From Sulfitobacter sp. THAF37 (GTDB lineage Bacteria > Pseudomonadota > Alphaproteobacteria > Rhodobacterales > Rhodobacteraceae): a stretch of DNA of 64,000 bases. The DNA lies in NCBI RefSeq assembly GCF_009363555.1, contig NZ_CP045372.1:3173501-3237500 (forward strand), given 5' to 3'. A model generated the notes under the pieces. The model did not search any database. It was not told where the DNA came from and saw only the letters and a list, made by a program, of their open reading frames with translations. This document shows, piece by piece, positions 1 to 9,754 of the stretch. Within the stretch, counting starts at the first letter, position 1; each line of letters begins with the position of its first letter. The position numbers and the translations under genes are program-made.

Positions 1-920
1 CGGCGTTCGCCCTGGGACCCGGTCACAAGCAACAGCAGGTTCTCACGCGGGATGCCGCGTGCCTCTTCGGGGCTGACCGTATTGGGGAAATCATCCATCA
101 CGCCGGTCTCCAGCGCCGCCTCGACCATGCGTTTCATCGCGCGCCCCAAAAGGACGATGGACCGTCCGGCCTTCTCCCCCGCGACGGCGAGCGTTTTGAC
201 CCGTGCCACGTTGGAGGCAAAAGTAGTCGCCACAACCATGCCCGACGCGCTTTCGATCAGCTTCTCGATGTCGGGGCCCAGGGTCGCTTCGGAGCGGCCC
301 GGCAGGGGCGAGAAAACATTGGTGCTGTCGCAGACCAACACCTTGACGCCATCCTTGCAGACATCGGCCCACAGCGCGGGATCGAAGGGCTCGCCCACCC
401 CCGGTGTCAGGTCGATCTTGAAGTCGCCCGAGTGGATCAACCGGCCTTCGGGGCAGTCGATGACCAGGGCAGAGGATTCGGGGATGGAGTGCGAGATCGG
501 CAGAAAGCCCACCTTGAACGGCCCCGCGCCCTGCTGATGCGGCCATGGCCCCACCGTCTCTACCGCGTCATCGGGGTGGCCATGCTCGGCCATTTTGCGT
601 CGCGCGATGTTGGCGGTAAACGTCCGGGCATAGATCGGCGCCTGAAGCGCCTCGTAGGTGTGGGCAACGGCGCCCACATGGTCCTCATGCGCATGGGTGA
701 TAAAGATCGCCTCGATCTGGTCGCGGCGGTCCTTCAGCCACTGGATGTCGGGCAGAATCAGGTCCACGCCGGGGCTGCTGTCCATGTCGGGAAAGGCCAC
801 GCCCATGTCCACGACGATCAGCCGTTCCTTGCCCGGTTTCCCATAGCCGTAAACATAGGCATTCATGCCAATTTCACCCGCCCCGCCGAGGGGAAGGTAG
901 ATCAATCTGTCGCTGCTCAT
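1..920 (-). CDS. rnj: Ribonuclease J, N-terminal part (runs off window)
   Basis: Cytoplasmic metallo-beta-lactamase/beta-CASP ribonuclease that processes and decays RNA (endonuclease and 5'-to-3' exonuclease activities are known for the family). From the ATG at 920 the frame stays open to base 1, giving about 306 residues; the C-terminal part is outside. The N-terminus reads MSSDRLIYLPLGGAGEIGMN and the zinc motif THAHEDH lies at residues 75-81, followed by an SHSIPES segment and an HSGDFKID segment typical of RNase J. The start lies one base after the coaX stop, so it is the last visible gene of the nuoN-birA-coaX-rnj run and probably translated from the same message. Very confident in family. 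Confidence 0.93.
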   Translation of the reverse strand, partial: MSSDRLIYLPLGGAGEIGMNAYVYGYGKPGKERLIVVDMGVAFPDMDSSPGVDLILPDIQWLKDRRDQIEAIFITHAHEDHVGAVAHTYEALQAPIYARTFTANIARRKMAEHGHPDDAVETVGPWPHQQGAGPFKVGFLPISHSIPESSALVIDCPEGRLIHSGDFKIDLTPGVGEPFDPALWADVCKDGVKVLVCDSTNVFSPLPGRSEATLGPDIEKLIESASGMVVATTFASNVARVKTLAVAGEKAGRSIVLLGRAMKRMVEAALETGVMDDFPNTVSPEEARGIPRENLLLLVTGSQGER

Positions 921-921
921 A

Positions 922-1698
922 TTATTCAGCTTTGTCCTTGTTATACTTATGAATCACGGTCAGGCCGTGCATCGTGAGGTCATCTTCAATGACGTCGAAA
1001 AGGTCTTCGGTCTGGGCAAACAACGGGGCCAGCCCGCCGGTCGCGATGATTTTCATGTTCTGGTCCCGCTCGGCCTTGATCCGGGCGCATATTTCCTTGA
1101 CCAGGCCCACGTAGCCCCAGAACACGCCCGACTGCATGCAGGCGACCGTATTGGTGCCTACTACACGCTGCGGTTTGGTAATGTCCACATGCGGCAACGC
1201 CGCTGCCGCCATATGTAGGGCTTCAAGGCTGAGATTCACCCCCGGCGCGATCACACCGCCCACATAGGCGCCGTCATGTTCCGCCACGTCAAAGGTTGTC
1301 GCGGTCCCGAAGTCCACCACGATCAGGTTCCCCCCGTGCCGGTCAAAAGCTCCGGCGGTGTTGACCAGCCGGTCCGGCCCGACGATCGTCCCCTGATCCA
1401 CACGCGGCTCGGCGGGCAACGCACAATCCGGCTTGCCCACCACCAGCGGGCGGCAACCGAAATACTGGTCGCAGAAGACCCGCAGGTTGAAGACAACCCG
1501 CGGCACGGTTGAGGAAATGACCGCCTCGGTGATGTCGGGGGTGATCCGGTGATGTTTCAGCAGGGTCGAAAACCAGGTGAAATAGGCATCCGCCGTGCGG
1601 GCATGGTGGGTGGAGGTGCGAAAGGTACACAGCGCGATGCCCCCGTCATAGACGGAGAAAACCGTGTTGGTATTGCCGCAGTCAATCGCCAGGAGCAT
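922..1698 (-). CDS. coaX: Type III pantothenate kinase
   Basis: Phosphorylates pantothenate with ATP, the first step of coenzyme A synthesis. At 258 residues it has the normal length. The phosphate-binding motif DCGNTNTVFSVYDGG lies at residues 6-20, the segment GPDRLVNTAGAFDRHGG matches the dimer/pantothenate-binding region, and DFGTATTFD is the second ATPase motif; this ASKHA-fold set distinguishes type III (CoaX) from CoaA. It lies 17 bases after birA and one base before rnj on the same strand. CoaX enzymes are insensitive to CoA feedback and need a monovalent cation; that is family knowledge, not visible here. Confidence 0.95.
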   Translation of the reverse strand: MLLAIDCGNTNTVFSVYDGGIALCTFRTSTHHARTADAYFTWFSTLLKHHRITPDITEAVISSTVPRVVFNLRVFCDQYFGCRPLVVGKPDCALPAEPRVDQGTIVGPDRLVNTAGAFDRHGGNLIVVDFGTATTFDVAEHDGAYVGGVIAPGVNLSLEALHMAAAALPHVDITKPQRVVGTNTVACMQSGVFWGYVGLVKEICARIKAERDQNMKIIATGGLAPLFAQTEDLFDVIEDDLTMHGLTVIHKYNKDKAE

Positions 1699-1715
1699 GT
1701 CCGGCCCTCCTTGGT

Positions 1716-2447
1716 TCAGAAAAACACATCTGCCGCGGCGATCGGCACCCGGCCGGTTTCGGTCCGCAGGATCAAATTGCCGTGCCGGTCCACATCCTCG
1801 AATGTGCCGCGGGTTTCATCGCGCGTGGTACGGGCGCGGATCATCTCGCCCCGTCGGGCGGCCTGGGCCATCCAGGCGACGCGGATCGGCTCGAACCCGT
1901 AGGTCGTGAACTGCGTCTCCAGCGCCGCGTATTCGCGTGCCAGAACATCCAGGAAAACCTCGGGCGCCACGTCGAGATCCAGTTCGCCCGCCAGGCTGAC
2001 GGGTGTGACGGCCCCCGGTTCCACCTCTGCCGCGCCCGGTGCATGGGCAAGGTTCACACCGATACCGATCAACAGATGCCCGCCGCTGCTCTCCAGCAGG
2101 ATCCCCGCGACCTTGCCATCGTTCAGCAGCACGTCATTGGGCCACTTCAGGGCGAAGGCATCAGGCTGCCCGGTGACTTCGGCAAAGGCGCGGAACAGCG
2201 CGAGGGAGGACACGAACGACCGCAACGCGGCCTGTGCGGGCGGTTCCTTGCAAGGCAGGATGAGGGTACCGGCAAAGTTGCCGCGCGGCGTGGACCAGGG
2301 TCTGCCCCGCCTGCCCCGCGCCGCGGTCTGTTCAAGGGCTAGTATCCACTCCGCCCCGGCGCGGGGCGACAGGCGGCGCGTGGCCTCGGCCAGCGTCGAA
2401 TCGACAGCGTCGAGGACGTGGCGGGCGTATCCCTCGGGCCAGGCCAT
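1716..2447 (-). CDS. birA: Biotin--[acetyl-CoA-carboxylase] ligase
   Basis: Activates biotin to biotinyl-AMP and attaches it to lysines of biotin-dependent carboxylases. The protein has 243 residues and begins directly with the catalytic domain (DAVDSTLAEATRR), so it lacks the N-terminal winged-helix DNA-binding domain of Escherichia coli BirA and should be a ligase only, not a repressor. The biotin/AMP loop is present as ARGRRGRPW near residue 45, and LKWPNDVLL carries the conserved KWPND motif. It follows nuoN by 57 bases. A client is encoded in this same window: the methylcrotonyl-CoA carboxylase alpha subunit with its AMKM biotin site. Confidence 0.95.
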   Translation of the reverse strand: MAWPEGYARHVLDAVDSTLAEATRRLSPRAGAEWILALEQTAARGRRGRPWSTPRGNFAGTLILPCKEPPAQAALRSFVSSLALFRAFAEVTGQPDAFALKWPNDVLLNDGKVAGILLESSGGHLLIGIGVNLAHAPGAAEVEPGAVTPVSLAGELDLDVAPEVFLDVLAREYAALETQFTTYGFEPIRVAWMAQAARRGEMIRARTTRDETRGTFEDVDRHGNLILRTETGRVPIAAADVFF

Positions 2448-2504
2448 CAGGCCACCCCGTGTCGCAATCGGCGCAGCCTCGATCCCGGGTTCAGGGCGGT
2501 CACG

Positions 2505-3947
2505 TCAGTTGACAAGCGCCCCGGCGGCTGCGGCCGCCGCCCCTTCGACACCGAACATGTTGACAATGCCCAGCACCATGATCAGCGCCGACGCCACGAG
2601 AAAGCCCGACAAAACGCCGCTTCCCGAACGGTCCAGCGTATGGGTCGGTTCGGACCCGAAGTACATGTAGAACACGATCCGAAGGTAATAATATGCCCCG
2701 ATTACCGAGGCGATGACGCCCGCGACCGCCAGCCAGACCAGCCCGGCGTCATAGGCCGCGCGCAGCACATAGAGCTTGCCGAAGAAACCCAGCATCGGTG
2801 GCACGCCGGCCAGCGAGAAGAGCAGCACCAGCATGGCCAGCGCCCGGCCCGGATGGACGCGTGAGTACATGTTCAGCGATGCGATGTCCGTGACCGGCGC
2901 GCCGTCGCGGCTCATCAGCAGGATAAAGGCGAAGGTGCCGACGTTCATGGTCACGTAGATCGCCATGTAGACCAGCATCGCCTGCACGCCCAGGGCGGTG
3001 CCCGCGGCCAATCCCATCAGCGCGTAGCCCATGTGTGCGATCGACGAAAAGGCCATCAGGCGTTTGATGTTGGTCTGGCCGATGGCCGCGATGGCCCCCA
3101 GGAACATGGACAGGACCGAAAGCAGTGCGACGATCTGGCTCCAGTCGCCGACAGCATTGCCGAAAGCGTCATGAAGGACGCGGGCAAACAGGCCCATCGC
3201 AGCGACCTTGGGCGCGGTGGCAAAGAAGGCTGTGACCGGTGTGGGCGACCCTTCGTAGACGTCGGGTGTCCACATGTGGAACGGCACGGCGGAAACCTTG
3301 AAGCCCATGCCCGCGACCAGGAAGACAATGCCGAAGAGCATGCCAAGCGATGTTTCGCCCGACTGCGCGGTCTGGATGATGCCCGAAAACAGCGTGGTGC
3401 CCGCATAGCCATAGACCAGCGACGCCCCGTAGAGCAGCAGACCGGAGCTGAGCGCGCCGAGAACGAAGTATTTCAGCCCCGCTTCGGTCGAGCGCACGGA
3501 GTCGCGCCGCAGGGAGGCAACGACGTAAAGCGCCAGCGATTGCAGTTCCAGCCCCATGTACAGCGCCATGAGGTCGCCCGCGCTGACCATCATCATCATG
3601 CCGACCACGGACAGCGCGACCAGCATCGGATATTCGAACCGCAACAGTCCCCGTGCCTTCATGTAGCCTTCGGACATCACCAGCACGGCGGCGGCGCTCA
3701 GCAGCAGCGTGACCTTGGCGAACCGGGCAAAGCTGTCCTCGATGAACATGCCGTTGAATGCCACGCGCATGCCTTCGCCGGTAAAGCCGATCCAGGCCGC
3801 CAGAAGGACAAAGACGATGGCCGTCACCCAGACCAGCAGACTGCCGACCCGGTCCTTCGTGGTATAGACAGCCACCAGCAATCCGAAGATGGCAAAGCAC
3901 GACAGCAGGATTTCGGGCAGGATGATGTTCAAATCAGCGGAAATCAT
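2505..3947 (-). CDS. nuoN: NADH-quinone oxidoreductase subunit N
   Basis: Antiporter-like, proton-pumping membrane subunit of complex I. The 480-residue protein starts at [18 protein letters not shown]; an upstream in-frame ATG at 4031 would add 28 Arg/Thr-rich residues that are translated nuoM coding sequence, so I chose the ATG at 3947, 13 bases after the nuoM stop. It is hydrophobic throughout, with about 14 membrane segments and the Mrp-type core [19 protein letters not shown], including the conserved lysine and the helix-breaking proline. It is the last nuo gene; birA, coaX and rnj continue on the same strand. Confidence 0.97.
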   Translation of the reverse strand: MISADLNIILPEILLSCFAIFGLLVAVYTTKDRVGSLLVWVTAIVFVLLAAWIGFTGEGMRVAFNGMFIEDSFARFAKVTLLLSAAAVLVMSEGYMKARGLLRFEYPMLVALSVVGMMMMVSAGDLMALYMGLELQSLALYVVASLRRDSVRSTEAGLKYFVLGALSSGLLLYGASLVYGYAGTTLFSGIIQTAQSGETSLGMLFGIVFLVAGMGFKVSAVPFHMWTPDVYEGSPTPVTAFFATAPKVAAMGLFARVLHDAFGNAVGDWSQIVALLSVLSMFLGAIAAIGQTNIKRLMAFSSIAHMGYALMGLAAGTALGVQAMLVYMAIYVTMNVGTFAFILLMSRDGAPVTDIASLNMYSRVHPGRALAMLVLLFSLAGVPPMLGFFGKLYVLRAAYDAGLVWLAVAGVIASVIGAYYYLRIVFYMYFGSEPTHTLDRSGSGVLSGFLVASALIMVLGIVNMFGVEGAAAAAAGALVN

Positions 3948-3960
3948 CGCGTCGGTCCTT

Positions 3961-5523
3961 TTAGTTCGACACTTCGGCCGTCTGGACGGCGGAGTCCGCC
4001 GCCTCCAGCGCGAGGTCGTAGTTTTCAACAAGCGCGGCGACCGAAGGCCCGATCACGTCCAGCACCAGCGACGGATAGACGCCCAGCAGCAGGGTCATGA
4101 CCACCAGCGGCGCGAATATCCATTTTTCCCGCCGCGTCATGTCGGTGATCGACCGCAGGCTTTCCTTGATCAGATCGCCCATGACCACCCGGCGATAGAG
4201 CCACAGCGCATAGGCCGCCGAGAAGATCACACCGGTGGTCGCCACCGCGGCAACCCAGGTGTTGACCTGGAACGTCCCCATCAGCGTCAGGAATTCGCCC
4301 ACAAAGCCCGATGTGCCCGGCAGGCCCACGTTCGCCATGGTGAACAGCATGAAGATCAGCGCATAGGCCGGCATCCGGTTCACAAGACCCCCGTAGGCGT
4401 CGATGTCGCGGGTGTGCATCCGGTCGTAGATCACGCCGACGCAGAGGAACAGCGCGCCCGAGATGAAGCCGTGGCTGATCATCTGGAAAATCGCCCCATC
4501 GACGCCCTGCTGGTTCGCCGCGAAGATGCCCATCGTCACAAAGCCCATGTGCGCAACCGAGGAATAGGCGATCAGTTTCTTCATGTCCTCCTGCACCAGC
4601 GCCACGAGGCTGGTATAGACGATGGCAATCGCGCTCATCCACAGGACCAGCGGTGCCAGGACGTCAGACCCCACCGGAAACATCGGCAGCGAGAACCGCA
4701 GGAAGCCGTAGCCCCCCATCTTGAGCAGGATCGCCGCCAGCACCACGGACCCTGCCGTGGGCGCCTGAACGTGCGCGTCGGGCAGCCAGGTATGGACCGG
4801 CCACATCGGCATCTTGACCGCGAAACTGGCGAAGAAGGCGACGAACATCAGCGTCTGCATCCCGCCGATGACCTGAACACCCAGCAGGCTGAAGCTCTCG
4901 GACGCGAAGGTATGGTTCAGCAGGCTGACATCGCAGGCGCCGATGCAGGTGGTGCCCGCGTCCGTATACATCGCCACCATCGCAACCAGCATCAGAACCG
5001 ACCCGAGGAAGGTATAAAGGAAGAACTTGAAGCTGGCATAGATCCGATTGGCCCCGCCCCAGATGCCGATGATCAGGAACATCGGGATCAGCCCCGCCTC
5101 GAAGAAGAGGTAGAACAGGATCAGGTCCAGCGCCATGAAGACACCCAGCATCAGGGTTTCGAGCACCAGAAAGGCGATCATGTATTCCTTGACCCGCGCT
5201 TCCACGTTCCAGCTCGCGGCGATGACCAGCGGCATCATGAAGGTCGTCAGCATGACGAACAGGACCGAGATACCATCGACCCCCAGCCGGTATTCCATTC
5301 CCAGCAGCCATTCCGCCTCCTCGACGAACTGGAAACCGGTGTTGCCGGGATCGAATTCGAACAGCACGAAAAGCGAGATGACAAAGGTGACGGAAGTGGT
5401 GATCATCGCCAGCCACTTGGCATTGCGCGCTGCCGCCGCGTCGTCGCCGCGCAGGAAAACGGCGAGGATCAGCGCCGCGAAGGCCGGCAGGAAGGTAATG
5501 ATGGAAAGAAGATGCGTGTCCAT
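3961..5523 (-). CDS. nuoM: NADH-quinone oxidoreductase subunit M
   Basis: Second antiporter-like, proton-translocating subunit of the complex I membrane arm. 520 residues from [13 protein letters not shown], the usual length. The motif [18 protein letters not shown] carries the conserved TM5 glutamate, and [20 protein letters not shown] carries the TM7 lysine. The start ATG overlaps the nuoL stop by one base (TGATG), so translation is probably coupled. A start further upstream would only read through nuoL in another frame and is rejected. Confidence 0.97.
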   Translation of the reverse strand: MDTHLLSIITFLPAFAALILAVFLRGDDAAAARNAKWLAMITTSVTFVISLFVLFEFDPGNTGFQFVEEAEWLLGMEYRLGVDGISVLFVMLTTFMMPLVIAASWNVEARVKEYMIAFLVLETLMLGVFMALDLILFYLFFEAGLIPMFLIIGIWGGANRIYASFKFFLYTFLGSVLMLVAMVAMYTDAGTTCIGACDVSLLNHTFASESFSLLGVQVIGGMQTLMFVAFFASFAVKMPMWPVHTWLPDAHVQAPTAGSVVLAAILLKMGGYGFLRFSLPMFPVGSDVLAPLVLWMSAIAIVYTSLVALVQEDMKKLIAYSSVAHMGFVTMGIFAANQQGVDGAIFQMISHGFISGALFLCVGVIYDRMHTRDIDAYGGLVNRMPAYALIFMLFTMANVGLPGTSGFVGEFLTLMGTFQVNTWVAAVATTGVIFSAAYALWLYRRVVMGDLIKESLRSITDMTRREKWIFAPLVVMTLLLGVYPSLVLDVIGPSVAALVENYDLALEAADSAVQTAEVSN

Positions 5524-7649
5524 CAGTGGGACCCTCCGGTCATCGTCATCCATGTGACCAGGACCGCGATCCCGATCACCATGGCAAAGGCATAGGTAAA
5601 GATGTAGCCGGACTGCGCCCGACCGGCGAGCCGCGTCAGCCAGGGCACGAAGCCCATCGCGATCCCGTTCAGCGTGCCGTCGATCACGCTGCCGTCGCCG
5701 CGCTTCCACAGGAAGCGGCCAATCGCCTTGGCCGGTCGGACAAAGACCACGTCATAGAGTTCGTCGAAGTACCACTTGTTCAACAGGAACTGGTACAGCG
5801 GCTGCTGGTTCGCGGCCAGACGACCCGGCATCGTCGGGTTCCAGATGTAGAACCACAGCGCCATCAGCAGGCCCAGCAGCATCGCGATGAAGGGGCTGAC
5901 CTTGACCCAGACCGGAGCCTCGTGCGCATCCTCCAGCACATGGTTGTCGGGGCCGAAGTACAATGCCCCCTCGCCAGGCGCGCCACCAAAGGCATAGTGG
6001 TGTTCCGCGCCCTGCTCTCCTTCCATCACCGCGCCGGCGCCATGGTCGCCATCGACCGGTCCGGTCACGCCGCTGTCCTCCGCGCCTTCGGCGTGGTCGT
6101 CACCATGTGCGGCGGCCTCTGCCAGCGGGATGTCGTAGAATTCGGCCACCTCGTCGGCGTGCCCGAAGAAACTGCCGTACCACAACATGCCGGAGAACAC
6201 CGCGCCCAGGGCCAGAACACCCAGCGGCACCAGCATGACCATCGGGCTTTCATGCGCGTGGTCGTGCGTGTGCTTGTCGCCCCGCGGCTTGCCATGGAAG
6301 GTCAGAAAGATCAGGCGCCAGCTGTAGAAGCTGGTCATCGCCGCGGCCACCACCAGCAGCCAGAAGCCGTACATCGACCCACCACCCCAGGCGCTTTCGA
6401 TGATCGCGTCCTTGCTGAGGAACCCGGCAAAACCGATATGTGTCAGCGGGATGCCGACCCCTGTGATTGCCAGCGTGCCGATCATCATCGCGGCATAGGT
6501 ATAGGGGATCTTCTTGCGCAGGCCGCCGTAGTTGGTCATGTCCTGCTCGTGGTGCATGGCGTGGATCACCGACCCCGCGCCCAGGAACAGCATCGCCTTG
6601 AAGAAGGCATGCGTGAACAGGTGGAACATCGCCGCCGAATACATGCCCACGCCCGCGGCCACGAACATATAGCCCAGCTGCGAACAGGTCGAATAGGCGA
6701 TAACGCGCTTGATGTCGGTCTGCACCAGACCCACCGTCGCGGCGAAGAACGCAGTCGTTGCGCCGATCACGGTAACAAAGGTCATCGCCTGCGGGGCGAA
6801 TTCCATCACCGGCGACATGCGGCAGACGAGGAAGACGCCCGCCGTCACCATGGTCGCGGCGTGGATCAGCGCCGACACCGGGGTCGGGCCTTCCATCGCG
6901 TCTGGGAGCCAGGTGTGCAGGAAAAGCTGGGCCGACTTGCCCATCGCGCCGATGAACAGCAGGAAGGCTATCAGGTTCGCGGCGTTCCAGTTGGTCCAGA
7001 GGAAGGGGATGGTCTGCTCTGCCAGATCCGGCGCGGCGGCAAAGATATCGTCAAAACGGATACTGTCCGTCATCATGAACAGCGCGAAGATCCCGAGGGC
7101 AAAGCCGAAATCGCCCACCCGGTTGACCACGAACGCCTTGATGGCCGCGGCATTGGCACTGGGCTTGCGGAAGTAGAACCCGATCAGCAGGTAAGAGGCG
7201 ACGCCGACGCCTTCCCAGCCAAAGAACATCTGCACCAGGTTGTCGGATGTGACCAGCATCAGCATGGCGAAGGTAAAGAACGACAGGTAGGCAAAGAACC
7301 GTGCGCGGTACTGCTCGGTATCCTTGAAATTCTCGTCATGGGCCATGTAGCCAAAGGAATAGAGATGCACGAGGCTCGATACCGTCGTCACCACGATCAG
7401 CATGATCGCCGTCAGCCGGTCCAGCCGGATCGACCAGTCGGTGGCCAGCGTGCCGGAATCGATGAACCGCATGATGGCGATATGTTCGGTCGGCCCCTCG
7501 AAACCCAGGAACACGATCCACGACAGCAGCGCCGACAGGAACAGCAGCCCGGTCGCGGTCCACTGCGCGGCGGGCTGGCCGATGATCTTCCAGCCGAAAC
7601 CGCAGATGAGCGAGCCGACGAGGGGCGCGAAAAGGAGAATGATTTCCAT
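5523..7649 (-). CDS. nuoL: NADH-quinone oxidoreductase subunit L
   Basis: Distal proton-pumping subunit of complex I with the long lateral helix. 708 residues, longer than the roughly 610 of the Escherichia coli protein. Conserved features: [19 protein letters not shown] with Glu146 and [19 protein letters not shown] with Lys238. Two polar stretches stand out: a His-rich loop near residues 452-470 ([17 protein letters not shown]) and a loop rich in His, Asp, Glu and Gly at about 500-580, just before the segment leading to the lateral helix. The gene starts 5 bases after nuoK and overlaps the nuoM start by one base. Confidence 0.97.
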   Translation of the reverse strand: MEIILLFAPLVGSLICGFGWKIIGQPAAQWTATGLLFLSALLSWIVFLGFEGPTEHIAIMRFIDSGTLATDWSIRLDRLTAIMLIVVTTVSSLVHLYSFGYMAHDENFKDTEQYRARFFAYLSFFTFAMLMLVTSDNLVQMFFGWEGVGVASYLLIGFYFRKPSANAAAIKAFVVNRVGDFGFALGIFALFMMTDSIRFDDIFAAAPDLAEQTIPFLWTNWNAANLIAFLLFIGAMGKSAQLFLHTWLPDAMEGPTPVSALIHAATMVTAGVFLVCRMSPVMEFAPQAMTFVTVIGATTAFFAATVGLVQTDIKRVIAYSTCSQLGYMFVAAGVGMYSAAMFHLFTHAFFKAMLFLGAGSVIHAMHHEQDMTNYGGLRKKIPYTYAAMMIGTLAITGVGIPLTHIGFAGFLSKDAIIESAWGGGSMYGFWLLVVAAAMTSFYSWRLIFLTFHGKPRGDKHTHDHAHESPMVMLVPLGVLALGAVFSGMLWYGSFFGHADEVAEFYDIPLAEAAAHGDDHAEGAEDSGVTGPVDGDHGAGAVMEGEQGAEHHYAFGGAPGEGALYFGPDNHVLEDAHEAPVWVKVSPFIAMLLGLLMALWFYIWNPTMPGRLAANQQPLYQFLLNKWYFDELYDVVFVRPAKAIGRFLWKRGDGSVIDGTLNGIAMGFVPWLTRLAGRAQSGYIFTYAFAMVIGIAVLVTWMTMTGGSH

Positions 7650-7654
7650 GATCC

Positions 7655-7960
7655 TCAGCCCTTCATCACGTTGACGTCTTCGACGGCGATGGTGCCGCGA
7701 TTACGGAAGAAACAGACCAGGATCGCCAGGCCGATCGCAGCCTCGGCCGCCGCGACGGTCAGGACAAACAATGTGTAGACCTGCCCCACCAGATCGCCGA
7801 GAAAGCTGGAAAACGCGACGAAGTTGATGTTCACCGCCAGCAGCATCAACTCGATGCTCATCAACAGGATGATCACGTTCTTGCGGTTCAGGAAAAGCCC
7901 GAAGATGCCGATGACGAAGAGCGTCGCCGCCACCGTCAGGTAATGTTCAAGTCCGATCAT
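7655..7960 (-). CDS. nuoK: NADH-quinone oxidoreductase subunit K
   Basis: Small three-helix membrane subunit of complex I, part of the Glu/Lys charge chain linking quinone reduction to pumping. 101 residues, the standard length. The two conserved membrane glutamates are visible: Glu37 in [13 protein letters not shown] and Glu73 in [12 protein letters not shown]. It starts 75 bases downstream of a 24-codon ORF and ends 5 bases before nuoL. Confidence in identity is very high. Confidence 0.97.
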   Translation of the reverse strand: MIGLEHYLTVAATLFVIGIFGLFLNRKNVIILLMSIELMLLAVNINFVAFSSFLGDLVGQVYTLFVLTVAAAEAAIGLAILVCFFRNRGTIAVEDVNVMKG

Positions 7961-8035
7961 GTCGTCCCTCGTCTCGCGCCCTTTTGTCGGGCTTCTAGTC
8001 TTTCAGCGCCCGGGGTTCCACCGGGAACGCCCCGT

Positions 8036-8110
8036 TCAGCCGATTAAACTGTAGCCGCCGAATACGACGATAAGCACCACGATCAGCACAACGATTGTAT
8101 TTCTAGACAT
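8036..8110 (-). CDS. Putative 24-residue single-pass membrane peptide in nuo cluster
   Basis: A short ORF in the 219-base interval between the nuoJ stop and the nuoK stop-proximal start. It begins with ATG behind AAGGACGGACGG, a fair ribosome-binding site, and encodes MSRNTIVVLIVVLIVVFGGY plus four more residues (SLIG): basic/polar N-terminus, then one hydrophobic helix. Too short for usual gene callers. Complex I clusters of Paracoccus and Rhodobacter are known to contain unidentified reading frames, but I cannot match this one to a named family. It could be a structural peptide of complex I or an untranslated spacer; the purely hydrophobic reading and the ribosome-binding site favour translation. 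Confidence 0.45.
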   Translation of the reverse strand: MSRNTIVVLIVVLIVVFGGYSLIG

Positions 8111-8184
8111 CCGTCCGTCCTTGAGTGTTTTTCGATGCGGGTCCCGTCAGGCGCGGGCACCGGAGTGATTTGCATCCCGCCGGA

Positions 8185-8265
8185 TCAACCGGCGAAATAT
8201 CCGTTGGCGACCAAAACCGCGACCCCGATACCGATCGCCACCGCTGTCCAGGTGCCCGCATTCAA
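8185..8265 (-). CDS. Putative 26-residue single-pass membrane peptide, TTG start, coupled to nuoJ
   Basis: The frame begins with TTG overlapping the nuoJ stop (the last T of the Leu codon plus TG of TGA) and reads [20 protein letters not shown] followed by NGYFAG, one hydrophobic helix with polar ends. The stop/start overlap is the same arrangement used by several other genes of this cluster. No ATG is available in frame, and the reading is very short, so this is a tentative call. An alternative is that the segment is only a spacer before the next small ORF and nuoK. Confidence 0.35.
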   Translation of the reverse strand: MNAGTWTAVAIGIGVAVLVANGYFAG

Positions 8266-8864
8266 AGCCCCTGCCCCGATTTCACATCGCGCAGTTCCAT
8301 CGCCTTGGCCGGATCGCGCATCATCTGCGCGACCACGTCCTGCCGCTTCACGTCCGTCCGGTGGCGCAGCGTCAGCACGATGGCCCCGATCATCGCCACC
8401 AGAAGGATCAGACCGGCAAGCTGGAACAGCAGAAAGTACTGGTCGTAAAGGATCAGGCCCAGAGCCTCGGTGTTGAAGGTGTTCGGGTCCGTCACCTGAG
8501 CGCGCAGCCCCTCGGCGGCCGCGTTGGTTTCCCAGACGCCAAAGGCCATGACGAACTGCATCAGGATCACAAGACCGATCAGCAGCGCCAGCGGCATGTA
8601 TTTCGCCATCTCCGCCTTGAGCTGGGCAAAGTCCACATCCAGCATCATCACCACAAAGAGGAACAGCACCGCAACCGCGCCGACGTAGACGATAATCAGC
8701 AGCATCGCCACGAATTCGGCCCCCAGCAGCACGAAGAGCCCCGCCGAGCTGAGAAACGCCAGGATCAGCCACAGCACGGAATGCACCGGGTTCCGGCTGA
8801 CCACCGTGAAAAGCCCGCCCGCGATCACGCAGATGGCAAACAGATAGAATGAAAAAACCGTCAT
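8262..8864 (-). CDS. nuoJ: NADH-quinone oxidoreductase subunit J
   Basis: Membrane subunit of complex I next to NuoK and NuoA/H; its TM3 is the gate that changes conformation during turnover in solved structures. 200 residues starting [19 protein letters not shown]3 reads [20 protein letters not shown], the conserved segment containing the pi-bulge tyrosine/glycine region. The ATG at 8864 overlaps the stop of the preceding CMD-family gene by four bases (ATGA), which decides the start against the longer in-frame extension upstream. Confidence 0.96.
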   Translation of the reverse strand: MTVFSFYLFAICVIAGGLFTVVSRNPVHSVLWLILAFLSSAGLFVLLGAEFVAMLLIIVYVGAVAVLFLFVVMMLDVDFAQLKAEMAKYMPLALLIGLVILMQFVMAFGVWETNAAAEGLRAQVTDPNTFNTEALGLILYDQYFLLFQLAGLILLVAMIGAIVLTLRHRTDVKRQDVVAQMMRDPAKAMELRDVKSGQGL

Positions 8865-9262
8865 TCCTTTTCCTCTTTCTCGTCCCAGACCTGTCCGGCC
8901 AGTTCCATGGCACGGCTCATGGCGGGGACGCCGGCGAAAACCGACATCTGGCCAATCGTCTCGGTGATATGTTGCTTGGTCGCGCCGGCCTCCAGCGCGT
9001 GGCGGACGGTCTGGCGCACGGCCACGTCGTTCTGCGCCCCCTGCATCGTCAGCCCGGCGAGCGTCAGGAGCAGCCGTGTGCGCGCGTCCAGCCCGCCCTC
9101 GTTGATGGTGTTGCCGAACATCATTTCCATCATGTCCTTCGGCATCGTGCCCATCATGGCCTCGAACACCTTGGGCGAAAAGGCATCCATCGCCGGAAAG
9201 GACTTCGCCATCTCCTGCGCCTGGCGCATCATCGCCTCGAAAGGGTTCTTGGGGTCGGTCAT
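8861..9262 (-). CDS. Carboxymuconolactone decarboxylase (CMD) family protein inside nuo cluster
   Basis: 133-residue all-helical protein of the CMD/AhpD-like fold. The core [18 protein letters not shown] followed by [20 protein letters not shown] and [12 protein letters not shown] is the family signature. It has no cysteine at all, so the CxxC peroxidase centre of AhpD is absent and alkylhydroperoxidase activity is excluded. It overlaps nuoI and nuoJ by four bases on each side (ATGA), so it is embedded in the complex I message. The N-terminus is Met-rich (MMEMMFGN). Function unknown; a role in assembly or protection of complex I is only inference from position. Confidence 0.85.
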   Translation of the reverse strand: MTDPKNPFEAMMRQAQEMAKSFPAMDAFSPKVFEAMMGTMPKDMMEMMFGNTINEGGLDARTRLLLTLAGLTMQGAQNDVAVRQTVRHALEAGATKQHITETIGQMSVFAGVPAMSRAMELAGQVWDEKEEKE

Positions 9263-9753
9263 CGGTAGGGCGCGTCCAGTTCCAGATTGCGGGCGATCTC
9301 GGCTTCCCAACGCTCGCCGTTGGCCAGAAGCTTGGCCTTGTCGTAGTACAGTTCTTCGCGCGTTTCGGTGCTGAACTCGAAATTCGGCCCCTCGACGATG
9401 GCATCCACCGGGCAGGCCTCCTGGCAGAAGCCGCAGTAGATGCACTTCGTCATGTCGATATCGTAGCGCGTTGTGCGGCGGCTGCCGTCCTCGCGCGGCT
9501 CGGCGTCGATGGTGATCGCCTGCGCGGGGCAGATCGCCTCGCACAGTTTGCACGCGATGCAGCGTTCCTCGCCGTTGGGATAGCGGCGCAGGGCGTGTTC
9601 ACCCCTGAAACGCGGGGAAAGCGGCCCCTTTTCATGCGGGTAGTTCACCGTCGGCTTCGGACGGAACATCTGCTTGAACCCCAGCGCAAAGCCCTTGGCG
9701 AAATCCTGCAGCAGGAAATACTTGGCGGCGCGGGAATAGTCGATTTGTGTCAT
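9259..9753 (-). CDS. nuoI: NADH-quinone oxidoreductase subunit I (2x[4Fe-4S])
   Basis: Ferredoxin-like subunit of complex I carrying clusters N6a and N6b, which pass electrons from NuoG towards NuoB. 164 residues. Two CxxCxxCxxxCP motifs are complete: [12 protein letters not shown] (Cys65, 68, 71, 75) and [12 protein letters not shown] (Cys104, 107, 110, 114). The N-terminal amphipathic stretch (residues 8-30) is typical of the alphaproteobacterial/mitochondrial TYKY form. One base separates its start from the nuoH stop; its stop overlaps the CMD gene start. Confidence 0.97.
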   Translation of the reverse strand: MTQIDYSRAAKYFLLQDFAKGFALGFKQMFRPKPTVNYPHEKGPLSPRFRGEHALRRYPNGEERCIACKLCEAICPAQAITIDAEPREDGSRRTTRYDIDMTKCIYCGFCQEACPVDAIVEGPNFEFSTETREELYYDKAKLLANGERWEAEIARNLELDAPYR

Positions 9754-9754
9754 G

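Noticed and set aside
3889..5595. Long open plus-strand frame (568 codons, His/Arg/Gln-rich) opposite nuoM
   Set aside because: It is the antisense of a hydrophobic GC-rich gene; composition is a mirror of nuoM codons and no domain is visible.
5526..7778. Open plus-strand frame of 750 codons opposite nuoL
   Set aside because: Same reason: antisense shadow of nuoL with a biased His/Gln/Arg composition.
8861..9262. AhpD-type alkylhydroperoxidase
   Set aside because: The CxxC motif is absent; there is no cysteine in the protein.
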